A DNA stretch of 54,198 bases from positions 1 through 54,198 of the forward strand of contig DFGL01000026.1 of the NCBI GenBank assembly GCA_002371215.1, given 5' to 3'. The translations under genes and the position numbers were made by a program. How positions within the stretch are numbered: position 1 is the stretch's first letter; the number at the start of each line of letters is the position of its first letter. The notes beneath the pieces are model-generated. The model was not told the DNA's origin. It did no database searches and saw only the letters and a list, made by a program, of their open reading frames with translations. Source of the DNA: Ruminococcaceae bacterium UBA3751. GTDB lineage: Bacteria; Bacillota; Clostridia; Oscillospirales; Acutalibacteraceae. Below, piece by piece: positions 47,884-54,198 of the stretch.

Positions 47884-48729
47884 ATGAAAAAGATTTTTTC
47901 TGTACTTTTATCCATTACTCTTATTGCTGCGCTTTTTGCGGGCTGCAGCGGAAATAAGGGCGAAAAATACAGCGACACAACGCTGATTATCGGCTACACC
48001 GAAAATGCCGCCCCCTTCCTAGAGGTAGACGAAAACGGCAAGGCAACGGGCTTTTGCGCTGATTTATGGAGCGCAATTTTTGACAGCGTTAAGGGCGACT
48101 GCAAGGATTACCGCTTTGAAAAGATTGAAGAAGGCTATATGCTTGAGGACGACGGCGGATTTGTTGACAGTAACGGCAAGGAATACAGCGCGTCGCTTCT
48201 TATAGGCGCAGTTGCCAAAAACAGCGGCACCTTTAACGAGGACTACTCCTTCACCGAGCCGATTATTACAAACCGCGTTATCGCAGTAACAAAGAAGGGC
48301 TCCGATATTAAAACATATAAGGACTTAGCGGGCAAAAACGTGCTCGTTGCAGGCGACGTTGCCAAGGCGGCGTTTGAAAAGAATTACGCCGTTGCCACAG
48401 CCTGCGCTTCGGCTAAGGACTCTGAGCTTGACGCGGCGCTTACCGCACTTGACGGCGGCAAGGCTGACGCAGTGATAGTTGACGAATTTACCTTTATGCC
48501 TTTAGATAAAGCGGGTAATTACGACAGAATAAGCGGCGAGCTTGAAACGGTTGAATACGTTATCGCCTGCGCTAAGTACAGCGGCTGGAAGGACAGCATA
48601 AACGAGGCTATTCTTGAGTATAAGAGCCCCGATTATAACAAGAACGGCGACCAGTTTACACCGCTTGTTGAAAAATATTTCCATTACAATGCATCTTCGT
48701 TTGATTACAAGAGCACTGCTAATAAATAA
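47884..48729 (+). CDS. Amino-acid ABC transporter substrate-binding lipoprotein (family 3), orphan
   Basis: The 281-residue lipoprotein has a signal with lipobox LFAGC (Cys near 21). The type 2 binding fold follows: TLIIGYTENAAPFLEVDENGKATGFCADLW, DYSFTEPIITNRVIAVTKKGSDIKTYKDLAGKNV and ALDGGKADAVIVDEF. It binds a polar amino acid or related ligand at the cell surface. No permease or ATPase gene is nearby, and the next gene is DAP dehydrogenase. It may feed an ABC system encoded elsewhere. CGGAGGT precedes the ATG. Confidence 0.87.
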   Translation: MKKIFSVLLSITLIAALFAGCSGNKGEKYSDTTLIIGYTENAAPFLEVDENGKATGFCADLWSAIFDSVKGDCKDYRFEKIEEGYMLEDDGGFVDSNGKEYSASLLIGAVAKNSGTFNEDYSFTEPIITNRVIAVTKKGSDIKTYKDLAGKNVLVAGDVAKAAFEKNYAVATACASAKDSELDAALTALDGGKADAVIVDEFTFMPLDKAGNYDRISGELETVEYVIACAKYSGWKDSINEAILEYKSPDYNKNGDQFTPLVEKYFHYNASSFDYKSTANK

Positions 48730-48750
48730 TAAATTCCAGGGAGGACAATT

Positions 48751-49731
48751 ATGACTATTAAAATCGGAATTTTAGGCTACGGCAACCTCGGCAGAGGCGT
48801 TGAGGCTGCTGTAAAAATGAACGGCGATTTGGAGCTTAAGGCGGTATACACAAGACGCGACCCGTCACAGCTCAAAATCAACACAGAGGGCGTTCCCGTT
48901 AAATCCACCGCGGAGCTTGATAAGGGAAACGAGGATATTGATATTCTCGTTATCTGCGGCGGCTCGGCAACCGACCTTCCCGCAATGACACCGAAGTATG
49001 CGGCACTTTACAACGTCATTGACAGCTTTGATACCCACGCAAACATCCCCGTTCATTTTGAAAACGTTGACAAGGCGGCAAAGGCTGCCGGCAAGGTGGG
49101 AATTATCTCCTGCGGCTGGGACCCGGGTATGTTCTCGGTTAACAGACTTTATTCAACCGCTATTCTCCCCTGCGGAGAGGCGTACACCTTCTGGGGCAAG
49201 GGCGTTAGCCAGGGCCATTCCGACGCGGTACGCCGCATTGACGGAGTTCTTGACTGCCGCCAGTACACTATCCCCGTTCCCGCTGCTCTTGAGAGAGTAA
49301 GAAACGGCGAAAATCCCGAGCTCACAACGCGCGAAAAGCACACGAGAGAGTGCTTCGTAGTTGCCGAGGAGGGCGCGGACCTTGAGAGAATTGAAAACGA
49401 AATCAAGACTATGCCGAACTACTTCTCGGACTACGATACAACCGTTCACTTTATCACGGCTGAGGAAATGGCGCGCGACCACAGCGGCCTCCCCCACGGC
49501 GGCTCCGTAATTTACAGCGGAACCTCAAGCGAGGGAACGAAGCACGTTATTGAATACAGCTTAAAGCTTGATTCAAACCCCGAATTTACAGGCTCGGTGC
49601 TTGCAGCATACGCAAGAGCTGCCGTACGCCTCAATAAAGAGGGCAAAACGGGAGCTATGACCGTATTTGATATTGCACCCGCATATCTCAGCGCAATCCC
49701 CGCAGACGAGCTCAGAGCACATTATCTTTAA
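48751..49731 (+). CDS. ddh: meso-Diaminopimelate dehydrogenase
   Basis: The 326-residue NADPH enzyme converts tetrahydrodipicolinate and ammonia directly to meso-DAP for peptidoglycan and lysine. It has the dinucleotide loop GILGYGNLGRGVE, ICGGSATDLP, DSFDTHANIP, SCGWDPGMFSVNR, WGKGVSQGHSDAVRRI and the substrate-binding C-terminal region. Its presence indicates meso-DAP peptidoglycan and a one-step DAP branch. It lies 21 bases after the binding-protein gene, with GGGAGG as ribosome binding site. Confidence 0.95.
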   Translation: MTIKIGILGYGNLGRGVEAAVKMNGDLELKAVYTRRDPSQLKINTEGVPVKSTAELDKGNEDIDILVICGGSATDLPAMTPKYAALYNVIDSFDTHANIPVHFENVDKAAKAAGKVGIISCGWDPGMFSVNRLYSTAILPCGEAYTFWGKGVSQGHSDAVRRIDGVLDCRQYTIPVPAALERVRNGENPELTTREKHTRECFVVAEEGADLERIENEIKTMPNYFSDYDTTVHFITAEEMARDHSGLPHGGSVIYSGTSSEGTKHVIEYSLKLDSNPEFTGSVLAAYARAAVRLNKEGKTGAMTVFDIAPAYLSAIPADELRAHYL

Positions 49732-49738
49732 TACAAAC

Positions 49739-49769
49739 AAAAAGGAAGGCAAACGCCTTCCTTTTTTTT
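49739..49769. terminator. Terminator after ddh
   Basis: GGAAGGC / GCCTTCC stem (49744-49750, 49755-49761) flanked by A-run and a run of eight T. Confidence 0.92.
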
Positions 49770-49797
49770 AGGATTCAGGGGTTAGGATTCAGGGGTT
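49770..49797. repeat. Tandem 14-mer, two perfect copies
   Basis: AGGATTCAGGGGTT occurs twice back to back directly after the ddh terminator. Confidence 0.85.
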
Positions 49798-49849
49798 AGT
49801 GGTGAGTGAAGGTATGGAAGGGTCTGAGTGCCCTACCGCGTTTTATCAA

Positions 49850-50031
49850 TGAAGAATTAAGAATGAAGAATGAAGAATTACGGGCGCTCGCCGCACGGGC
49901 ATTGTACTGCGGGTCGTCGGGGTTCTCTCCCGTGGGAGAGGTGTCACGAAGTGACAGAGAGGGCGTCCGCGCAGCGAGCCGACCCCTACGGTATTTGTTG
50001 TTGCAACCGGTATTTCTTAATTCTTAATTTA
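49850..50031. repeat. AATTAAG-bounded GC-core repeat, long copy with internal mini-hairpins
   Basis: It begins AATGAAGAATTAAGAATG and ends TATTTCTTAATTCTTAATTT. The core carries GCGGGTCGTCGGGG and GCCGACCCCTACGG as in 6222-6247, plus CTCTCCC-GT-GGGAGAG and TGTCAC-GAA-GTGACA mini-hairpins and the block TTGTTGTTGCAACCGG. It fills the space between two convergent terminators; no gene is present. Confidence 0.82.
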
Positions 50032-50040
50032 AACAACAAA

Positions 50041-50066
50041 AAAGAGAAGGCGTTTGCCTTCTCTTT
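50041..50066 (-). terminator. Terminator of the G5/3D protein gene
   Basis: AAAGAGAAGGC / GCCTTCTCTTT with loop GTTT; on the minus strand it is followed by CTCTTTTTTG, a good T tract. Confidence 0.9.
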
Positions 50067-50076
50067 AGTATTTGTT

Positions 50077-51315
50077 TTACCAGCCGAGTCTTACAATCTT
50101 GATTGAGCAAGAGCCCGTACCGTAACGGTAGCAAGCTGCGTGGCCTTCGGGAGTGAAGATATCAATTCTTCCCGTTGCGGAGAGTCCGCTGCCGCCGCGG
50201 TCAACTACTGTATAATTAGTTCCGTCAACGTTGATTACGGAGCCGAGAGGAAGCCAGTTACAAGCAATGTAATGCGGGTCTGCCATACCGTTGCTTATTC
50301 TTCTTCCGCTTGAGGTAATGCCGTTAGAATTACCGTTACAGGTTGCGCAAGCGCAGTAATGAGTATATCTTCCGTTAATTACCTGACCGATTTTGTAGCC
50401 GCCCTTTGATTCAACGCCGTTTGGCTCATAGTTTTCAGAAACTGCAGGCTGCTTTGTTCCAACCTTAACTATCTTTGCTTCTGCCTTTTTAATAACCTTC
50501 TGCTTAACTACCTTCTGCTTAACCTTTTTGCCGTTGAGGTACTTAATCTTATAGGTTACCCTCTTTTTGCCTTCAACTCCCTCTTTTACAACCTTTGTTT
50601 TGCCGACTGTAAGAGTGTTATCCTTAATGGATTTAGTTGAATAATTAATCTTTTTATTAACAGTTTTTCTTTTATACTTAACTCTGAAAACCTTAACCGT
50701 TTTCTTTGACTTAATCTTTGAATTAAGCTTGGGCTTTGTATAATCGTACTTGCCGAGAGTGATGCCCGCTTCTCTTAAAGCGTCTGCAACAGTTCCTTCA
50801 ACAATATAAACTGTTTTCTTCTTTTTGTCAGCTCTGATTTTAACCTTGATAGCAGAGCTTACTTTAATTACCATTCCGTCCTTAACGGCATCGGAAATTT
50901 CGTAATTTGTTTTTTCCTTGTTCTTTAAGGTAATTCCGGCTTCCTTAAGCGCGCTGCCTACTGTTGCGGAATAAACTTTGTAGCTTTTAACCTTACCGTA
51001 ATAATCAACATTTACGGTTTTACGTTTTTTAATAACGATTGTGCCACCCTCGCCCTGAACGTATGCTGATAAATCAAGCTTATCAGTAGGATCAGTTTTG
51101 ATTCCTGCGGATGAGAGAATGTCGATAGGTTCCGTCTCAGTAGTTGATGTAACTGTCACTAAATCATTGTCTTTAATAATTTTAACATTAACCGGATTGC
51201 TGTCCTGAGCAAAAACGATTGATGCAAAAATTGACATTACGATGATTACGGCAATTACTGTTGCAGCTGCGGTTTTAAAAATCCGTTTACCTGCACCTAT
51301 TGATTGGTTAGTCAT
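50077..51315 (-). CDS. DUF348/G5/3D-domain cell-wall protein (YabE-like)
   Basis: The 412-residue protein has an N-terminal helix or signal at about 14-36, then three DUF348 repeats (about 40-85, 95-140, 150-200; each ends in an EAGI- or AGI-type turn). A very lysine-rich G5-like domain follows (about 205-290), and a C-terminal 3D domain has GITSSGRRI, GSVINVDGTNYTVVDRGG and GRIDIFTPEGHAA; the last two hold the aspartates of the 3D fold. Such proteins are peptidoglycan lytic transglycosylases related to resuscitation factors. Extra cysteines (YCACATCNG) in the 3D domain are distinctive. AAGGAG precedes the ATG; the leader is structured. Confidence 0.88.
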   Translation of the reverse strand: MTNQSIGAGKRIFKTAAATVIAVIIVMSIFASIVFAQDSNPVNVKIIKDNDLVTVTSTTETEPIDILSSAGIKTDPTDKLDLSAYVQGEGGTIVIKKRKTVNVDYYGKVKSYKVYSATVGSALKEAGITLKNKEKTNYEISDAVKDGMVIKVSSAIKVKIRADKKKKTVYIVEGTVADALREAGITLGKYDYTKPKLNSKIKSKKTVKVFRVKYKRKTVNKKINYSTKSIKDNTLTVGKTKVVKEGVEGKKRVTYKIKYLNGKKVKQKVVKQKVIKKAEAKIVKVGTKQPAVSENYEPNGVESKGGYKIGQVINGRYTHYCACATCNGNSNGITSSGRRISNGMADPHYIACNWLPLGSVINVDGTNYTVVDRGGSGLSATGRIDIFTPEGHAACYRYGTGSCSIKIVRLGW

Positions 51316-51335
51316 CTTAGTCTCCTTTTCTTTCA

Positions 51336-51378
51336 GCTTATGCGGCTTATTTGGAAATATCTTCCGAACCGCGTAAGC
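51336..51378 (-). promoter_or_regulatory. Stem-loop leader of the G5/3D gene
   Basis: In the roughly 70-base 5' leader, arms 51369-51378 and 51336-51345 pair 9 of 10 bases (GCTTACGCGG with CCGCATAAGC in the RNA sense). An inner GGAA/TTCC stem lies between them. It sits between the promoter and the AAGGAG. Too short to be a c-di-AMP riboswitch. Confidence 0.6.
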
Positions 51379-51392
51379 ATCAAACAGTTGGC

Positions 51393-51420
51393 ATTATAGC
51401 ACAATTATATGAATTGTCAA
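51393..51420 (-). promoter_or_regulatory. Promoter of the G5/3D gene
   Basis: Minus-strand TTGACA (51415-51420), 16 bases, TATAAT (51393-51398); near-consensus. Confidence 0.82.
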
Positions 51421-51515
51421 CAAATTGAAACTTCATTTTTTGTATCAATTGCACAAAACAAAAAAATTTAATAGGTCAAATCACCCCGCAGTAATCAAAA
51501 TATTGTGGTTTCTCG

Positions 51516-51674
51516 CTTTCAAGCTTTAGCTTGTGAAAGTGAATTTTTGTTAAAAATGAAAGAAAATGCCTACCCGACTTTTTACATTTTGTAACTTTTT
51601 CGCCTTTTAGGTTACAAATCTACTACATATAGTTTTAAGGGTTGGTAAACACTGTTAATCAACCCGATATGTAG
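51516..51674. other. Non-coding stretch with three inverted repeats, including a 52-base dyad
   Basis: No gene lies between 51421 and 51751. It contains CTTTCAAGCT/AGCTT-GT-GAAAG (51516-51539), TTTGTAAC/GTTACAAA (51588-51595 and 51611-51618) and a nested dyad: CTACATAT (51623-51630), GGGTTG (51639-51644), CAACCC (51660-51665), ATATGTAG (51667-51674). An AT-rich palindrome around ATTATAAT follows at about 51700-51720. It could be a 3' end structure of sleB, an RNA or a protein-binding site; no family matched. Confidence 0.5.
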
Positions 51675-51751
51675 GGGGATATTTTAACATTTTACCTAAT
51701 TTATATATTATAATATATATTAAACATTATATATCCCCGTTTTGCGTTTAT

Positions 51752-52453
51752 CTAAATGCAAAAATAGTGGTTGCCGATAATTTTAATTACCTTGCGCGAG
51801 CGCATCCATGCGTTGCTGGTTTTGGCAGGGTTATAATAGTACACCGCTCCGCCCGTAGGGTCCCAGCCGTTCATTGCGTCCTGAGCCGCCCTTCTTGCGC
51901 TGTCTGCCACTGCTGCATACCAGTTACTGTCATAAACGCAGGAAAACGCGCCGTTCTGATATACAACCCCGCTGATTGTGTTGGGAAACGACGGGTGCGC
52001 CACTCTGTTAAGAATAACAGCGCCGACTGCAACCTGGCCCTCATAGCTCTCTCCGCGGGCTTCGGCAGAGATAACTTTTGCAAGAAGGTTGACCTCCTCG
52101 TTTGTATACCTCGTACTGTTCCCGCCCGAAGAGCCGCCGAGGCCGAGATAGAGCAGAGTCTGAGGCCCTGCAATTCCGTCAACCGTAATTCCGCAGTTTT
52201 TCTGAAAAGCGGTTACTGCATTTTTAGTCTGCGTTCCGTAAATCCCGTCAACCGCACCTTTGTAATAACCGAGGCTTTTAAGCTTTGTCTGGATTTTTGT
52301 TACCTCGCTGCCGGTTGAGCCGTAGCGCGAAAGCGCGTATTCGCTCTCCTCCTTAAATACGTTGCTGTACACCCCGTATGCCGAAAGCGGCGCGCCGACG
52401 GTTACGGCAGCAGCAAGCATAATCAAAAGCGCTTTCTTCAGTTTTTTATTCAT
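51752..52453 (-). CDS. sleB: Cell-wall hydrolase SleB (PG-binding and Hydrolase_2 domains)
   Basis: The 233-residue protein has an N-terminal signal or anchor (about 7-28), a peptidoglycan-binding domain at about 40-105 (SEVTKIQTKLKSLGYYKGAVDGIYG, GITVDGIAGPQTL) and a Hydrolase_2 domain from about 120 (LLAKVISAEARGESYEGQVAVGAVILNR; catalytic Glu in EARGE). This is the order of SleB, the spore-cortex lytic transglycosylase, though vegetative homologues exist. AGGAAGGGTG precedes the ATG. It follows a small membrane-protein gene by 37 bases. Confidence 0.92.
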   Translation of the reverse strand: MNKKLKKALLIMLAAAVTVGAPLSAYGVYSNVFKEESEYALSRYGSTGSEVTKIQTKLKSLGYYKGAVDGIYGTQTKNAVTAFQKNCGITVDGIAGPQTLLYLGLGGSSGGNSTRYTNEEVNLLAKVISAEARGESYEGQVAVGAVILNRVAHPSFPNTISGVVYQNGAFSCVYDSNWYAAVADSARRAAQDAMNGWDPTGGAVYYYNPAKTSNAWMRSRKVIKIIGNHYFCI

Positions 52454-52490
52454 AATATCACCCTTCCTATTTTTTCACACAGTTTCGTAA

Positions 52491-52757
52491 TTATGCAATA
52501 TATCCCATAAGATAGGTAAGCGCCGCCCCCGCCCCTGCGCCGAGAAGGATGAACGCCGCCGTTTTCAGCCTTTGGCGAAGGGTTCGTTTAAGCTTAGGCG
52601 GCTTTTTCATTTTTTCGGCAACGCTCTTTGCCTCTTTCGTTAATTTCAGCTCCGCCTCAGTGCCGTGTTCGGGGCGCACGAAGAAAATAATTCTTTCAAA
52701 ATACGGCGATTCCGTATTGGTTACCTCAAGTATCTGTCTGTTAACTCCCTTTAGCAT
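52491..52757 (-). CDS. Small tail-anchored protein upstream of sleB
   Basis: The 88-residue protein has a soluble N-terminal part (MLKGVNRQILEV, YFERIIFFVRPEHG), a basic linker (KKPPKLKRTLRQRLK) and one C-terminal membrane helix at about 66-86 (glycine/alanine-rich). The ATG at 52757 follows AAGGTGG. Function unknown; I recall similar small proteins beside cell-wall or sporulation genes in clostridia but cannot name a family. Co-transcription with sleB is likely. Confidence 0.7.
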   Translation of the reverse strand: MLKGVNRQILEVTNTESPYFERIIFFVRPEHGTEAELKLTKEAKSVAEKMKKPPKLKRTLRQRLKTAAFILLGAGAGAALTYLMGYIA

Positions 52758-52921
52758 AAATACCACCTTTAATACAGCTTAAAATTATACAAATAGTGTT
52801 ATACCTAATCGGAATTTTTATACAAAAATTCAAACTTTTATTTTTGTGAAAAATGAGAATAAAATTTTACTTGACAGCGAAAATCAATAACAATTTGTAT
52901 TATACAGTTTGGAATTGACAA

Positions 52922-53052
52922 TGTGGAAAAGTCGGTGGAAAATGTGAAAAACCACGCCCAACGCCCCTAAAAATAAGCATTTTTTGATGTTGAAAACTCA
53001 TTTTACAAGGTGTAATTCCCCGTTTTCAACATTTTACACAAAGTTTTCAACA
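52922..53052. other. Cluster of DnaA-box-like 9-mers
   Basis: Near-matches to TTATCCACA: TTTTCCACA (minus, 52922-52930), TTTTCCACC (minus, 52934-52942), TTTTTCACA (minus, 52943-52951), TTTTCAACA (minus 52988-52996; plus 53023-53031 and 53044-53052) and TTTTACACA (plus, 53032-53040). Each has one to two mismatches; there is no perfect box. AT-rich DNA lies on both sides. The whole gap 52758-53161 has no gene. dnaA, dnaN, rpmH and rnpA are not in the window. Confidence 0.45.
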
Positions 53053-53104
53053 TTACAATTTTGTTATAATTTTTTGTGTATTTTGCTATTTTTATCTTTC
53101 CCTC

Positions 53105-53134
53105 TTGACAAAAAAATGTTATAATTCATATATT
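53105..53134 (+). promoter_or_regulatory. Promoter of the 8-oxoguanine glycosylase gene
   Basis: TTGACA (53105-53110), 18 bases, TATATT (53129-53134), with GAGG upstream of the ATG at 53162. Confidence 0.6.
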
Positions 53135-53161
53135 ACAGAAAGTGATAAATGAGGACAAAAA

Positions 53162-53980
53162 ATGACATACGAAAGAGTTAAAAACGACATTGTTGTTAAG
53201 GGTGTTGAGTGCTTTGATTTAGACCTCACCCTGGACTGCGGTCAGGCGTTCCGCTGGGTTAAGCAGGAGGACGGCTCCTACAGCGGCGTAGCCGGCGGTT
53301 ATTATTTAAATATTATGAAGGACGGCGATTGCTTTATTTTCAAGGATACCTCAGAGGAGGCTTTTGAGGGCTTCTGGAGGCATTACTTTGATTTGGATAA
53401 GGACTATGCCGCGATCTGCGAAAGACTAAAGGAGGACGAGCTTCTCGCCTCCACAATTGATACGTATTACGGAATACGCATACTCAATCAGGACAGCTGG
53501 GAGGCTCTTTGCTCCTTCGTTATAAGCCAGCAGAACAACATTAAAAGAATCAAGCTGATTATAAACAGGCTATGCGCCGCATACGGCAAGGATTTAGGCG
53601 GCGGAAGCTACACCTTCCCGAGCGCTGAAACCCTTTCAAAGCTCAGCGTTGAGGACTTTGAGGCGCTCGGAACGGGCTACAGGGCAAAATACCTTGAACG
53701 GCTTTCAAAGGGCGTTATGAGCGGTGAAATTGACCTTAATAAAATAAAAGCCCTTCCGCTTGACGAGGCGAGGAAGGAGCTTCTGAATATTTACGGAGTA
53801 GGCATAAAGGTTGCAAACTGCGCCCTGCTTTTCGGCTTTGAGTTTTACAGTGCGTTCCCCGTTGACGTTTGGATGAAGCGCGTTATGGAATACTATCCCG
53901 ACGGACTGCCCGAGTGCTTTGAGGGAATCGAGGGCATAGCCCAGCAGTACCTTTTCCATTGGGCGAGAAACAATTTATAA
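53162..53980 (+). CDS. 8-oxoguanine DNA glycosylase / AP lyase, OGG1 type
   Basis: The 272-residue protein has an N-terminal OGG domain (DCGQAFRWVKQEDGSYSGV) and an HhH-GPD core: WEALCSFVISQQNNIKRI, LSVEDFEALGTGYRAKYL, the helix-hairpin-helix LLNIYGVGIKVANCALLFG with catalytic Lys, and FPVDVWMKRVM with catalytic Asp. It removes 8-oxoG from DNA and cuts the strand by beta-elimination. The OGG1 type is scattered in clostridia. Single gene followed by repeat DNA. Confidence 0.94.
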   Translation: MTYERVKNDIVVKGVECFDLDLTLDCGQAFRWVKQEDGSYSGVAGGYYLNIMKDGDCFIFKDTSEEAFEGFWRHYFDLDKDYAAICERLKEDELLASTIDTYYGIRILNQDSWEALCSFVISQQNNIKRIKLIINRLCAAYGKDLGGGSYTFPSAETLSKLSVEDFEALGTGYRAKYLERLSKGVMSGEIDLNKIKALPLDEARKELLNIYGVGIKVANCALLFGFEFYSAFPVDVWMKRVMEYYPDGLPECFEGIEGIAQQYLFHWARNNL

Positions 53981-53989
53981 TTGATAATG

Positions 53990-54105
53990 GATAATTGACC
54001 GTAGGGACGAGCATTGCTCGTCCTTAAAATTAAGAATTATGAGTTAAGAATTAAGAATACGAAATCCGTTGCAATAACAACAATTCCGCTTTCCGAATTC
54101 CGAAT
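53990..54105. repeat. AATTAAG-bounded repeat, variant copy next to mobile element copy 2
   Basis: Contains GTAGGGACGAGCATTGCTCGTCC (a GC hairpin), then AATTAAGAATTATGAGTTAAG, AATCCGTTGCAATAACAAC and TTCCGAATTCCGAATT. The TTGCAA block and the AATTAAG arms match the reverse complement of the copy at 43835-43950. Junction with the mobile element is at about 54106. Confidence 0.72.
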
Positions 54106-54198
54106 TAAAAAAGAACGGTTTGGGGCGCCCGTCATAAAGAAGGTCAGGTTTTTGCTTTGTCCTTTTGCCACTAAATAAACTAAAAATCGCCTGAATAC
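54106..54198. mobile_element. MITE-like element copy 2, inverted, cut by window edge
   Basis: Bases 54120-54198 are identical to the reverse complement of 43742-43820 (79 of 79). The outer end (AAAAAAGAACGG) is a slightly diverged form of AAAAACAGGACGG. The rest of the element lies beyond the window. Confidence 0.85.

Noticed and set aside
49770..49797. Start of a CRISPR or VNTR array
   Set aside because: Only two copies of a 14-mer without spacers; a simple tandem duplication in repeat DNA.
51700..51720. dif-like XerCD site in the AT-rich palindrome
   Set aside because: Superficially like the AT-rich centre of Firmicutes dif sites, but the outer arms do not match and the resemblance is mostly simple AT content.
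51316..51751. c-di-AMP (ydaO-type) riboswitch upstream of the G5/3D gene
   Set aside because: The conserved ydaO segments are not visible, and the promoter at 51393-51420 leaves only about 70 bases of leader, too short for that riboswitch.
52871..52903. Promoter TTGACA...TATTAT upstream of the DnaA-like cluster
   Set aside because: Spacing is 21 bases, too long for a normal sigma-A promoter.

Overview
The window looks like chromosomal DNA from a Gram-positive, probably spore-forming gut clostridium of the Oscillospiraceae/Ruminococcaceae type. Supporting this are Firmicutes-style Shine-Dalgarno sequences, TTGACA/TATAAT promoters, a pth-mfd pair, LexA, a SleB-type cortex hydrolase, a DUF348/G5/3D protein, meso-DAP dehydrogenase and an Mrp protein with the clostridial N-terminal cysteine cluster. 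The genus assignment is inference. No rRNA, tRNA, CRISPR array, phage or transposase gene was seen.

Layout. 1-11.1 kb: the 5' end of secA, a small secreted protein, a sugar-phosphate transferase, lacZ, a radical SAM/SPASM-like protein, pth, mfd and a membrane-anchored M23 peptidase. 11.1-12.4 kb: an iron alcohol dehydrogenase on the minus strand. 12.5-25.0 kb: two convergent operons meeting at a shared terminator. The plus operon has three ATP-grasp ligases, a hexapeptide acyltransferase, a polyprenyl-phosphate-type GT2 and two SMR-like half-flippases. The minus operon has a nucleotidyltransferase, two cobalamin-type radical SAM proteins, a second polyprenyl-type GT2, a GT-C-like membrane protein and a small membrane protein. 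Together they look like one envelope-glycoconjugate pathway and are the best candidate here for an undescribed system.

25-34 kb: a membrane-anchored phosphate-binding-like protein, guaA, rsmE and a SmtB-type zinc sensor on the minus strand. A short CDF transporter diverges from an overlapping promoter pair with a palindromic operator, followed by a metallophosphoesterase, a DUF5058 membrane pair and an anchored M20 peptidase. 34-38.5 kb: purA and a stand-alone AICAR formyltransferase separated by a chain of mini-hairpins, then a tandem RimK-like pair. 38.5-47.7 kb is almost all minus strand: BirA, an FG-GAP-like protein, a HAD phosphatase, dCMP deaminase, Mrp, LexA, a GNAT, a ferritin-like protein, a lipase, and a thioredoxin / flavin reductase / glutathione peroxidase operon. 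47.9-54.2 kb: an orphan amino-acid-binding lipoprotein, DAP dehydrogenase, the G5/3D and SleB cell-wall proteins, a DnaA-box-like cluster and an OGG1-type glycosylase.

Intergenic DNA is rich in short repeats. A 310-bp element with inverted ends lies upstream of lexA, and a second inverted copy runs off the right end with 79 identical bases. A second family, with AATTAAGAATT ends and a GC-rich core ending CCCCTAC, recurs mainly at 3' ends of genes. Most operons are bounded by clear bidirectional terminators.
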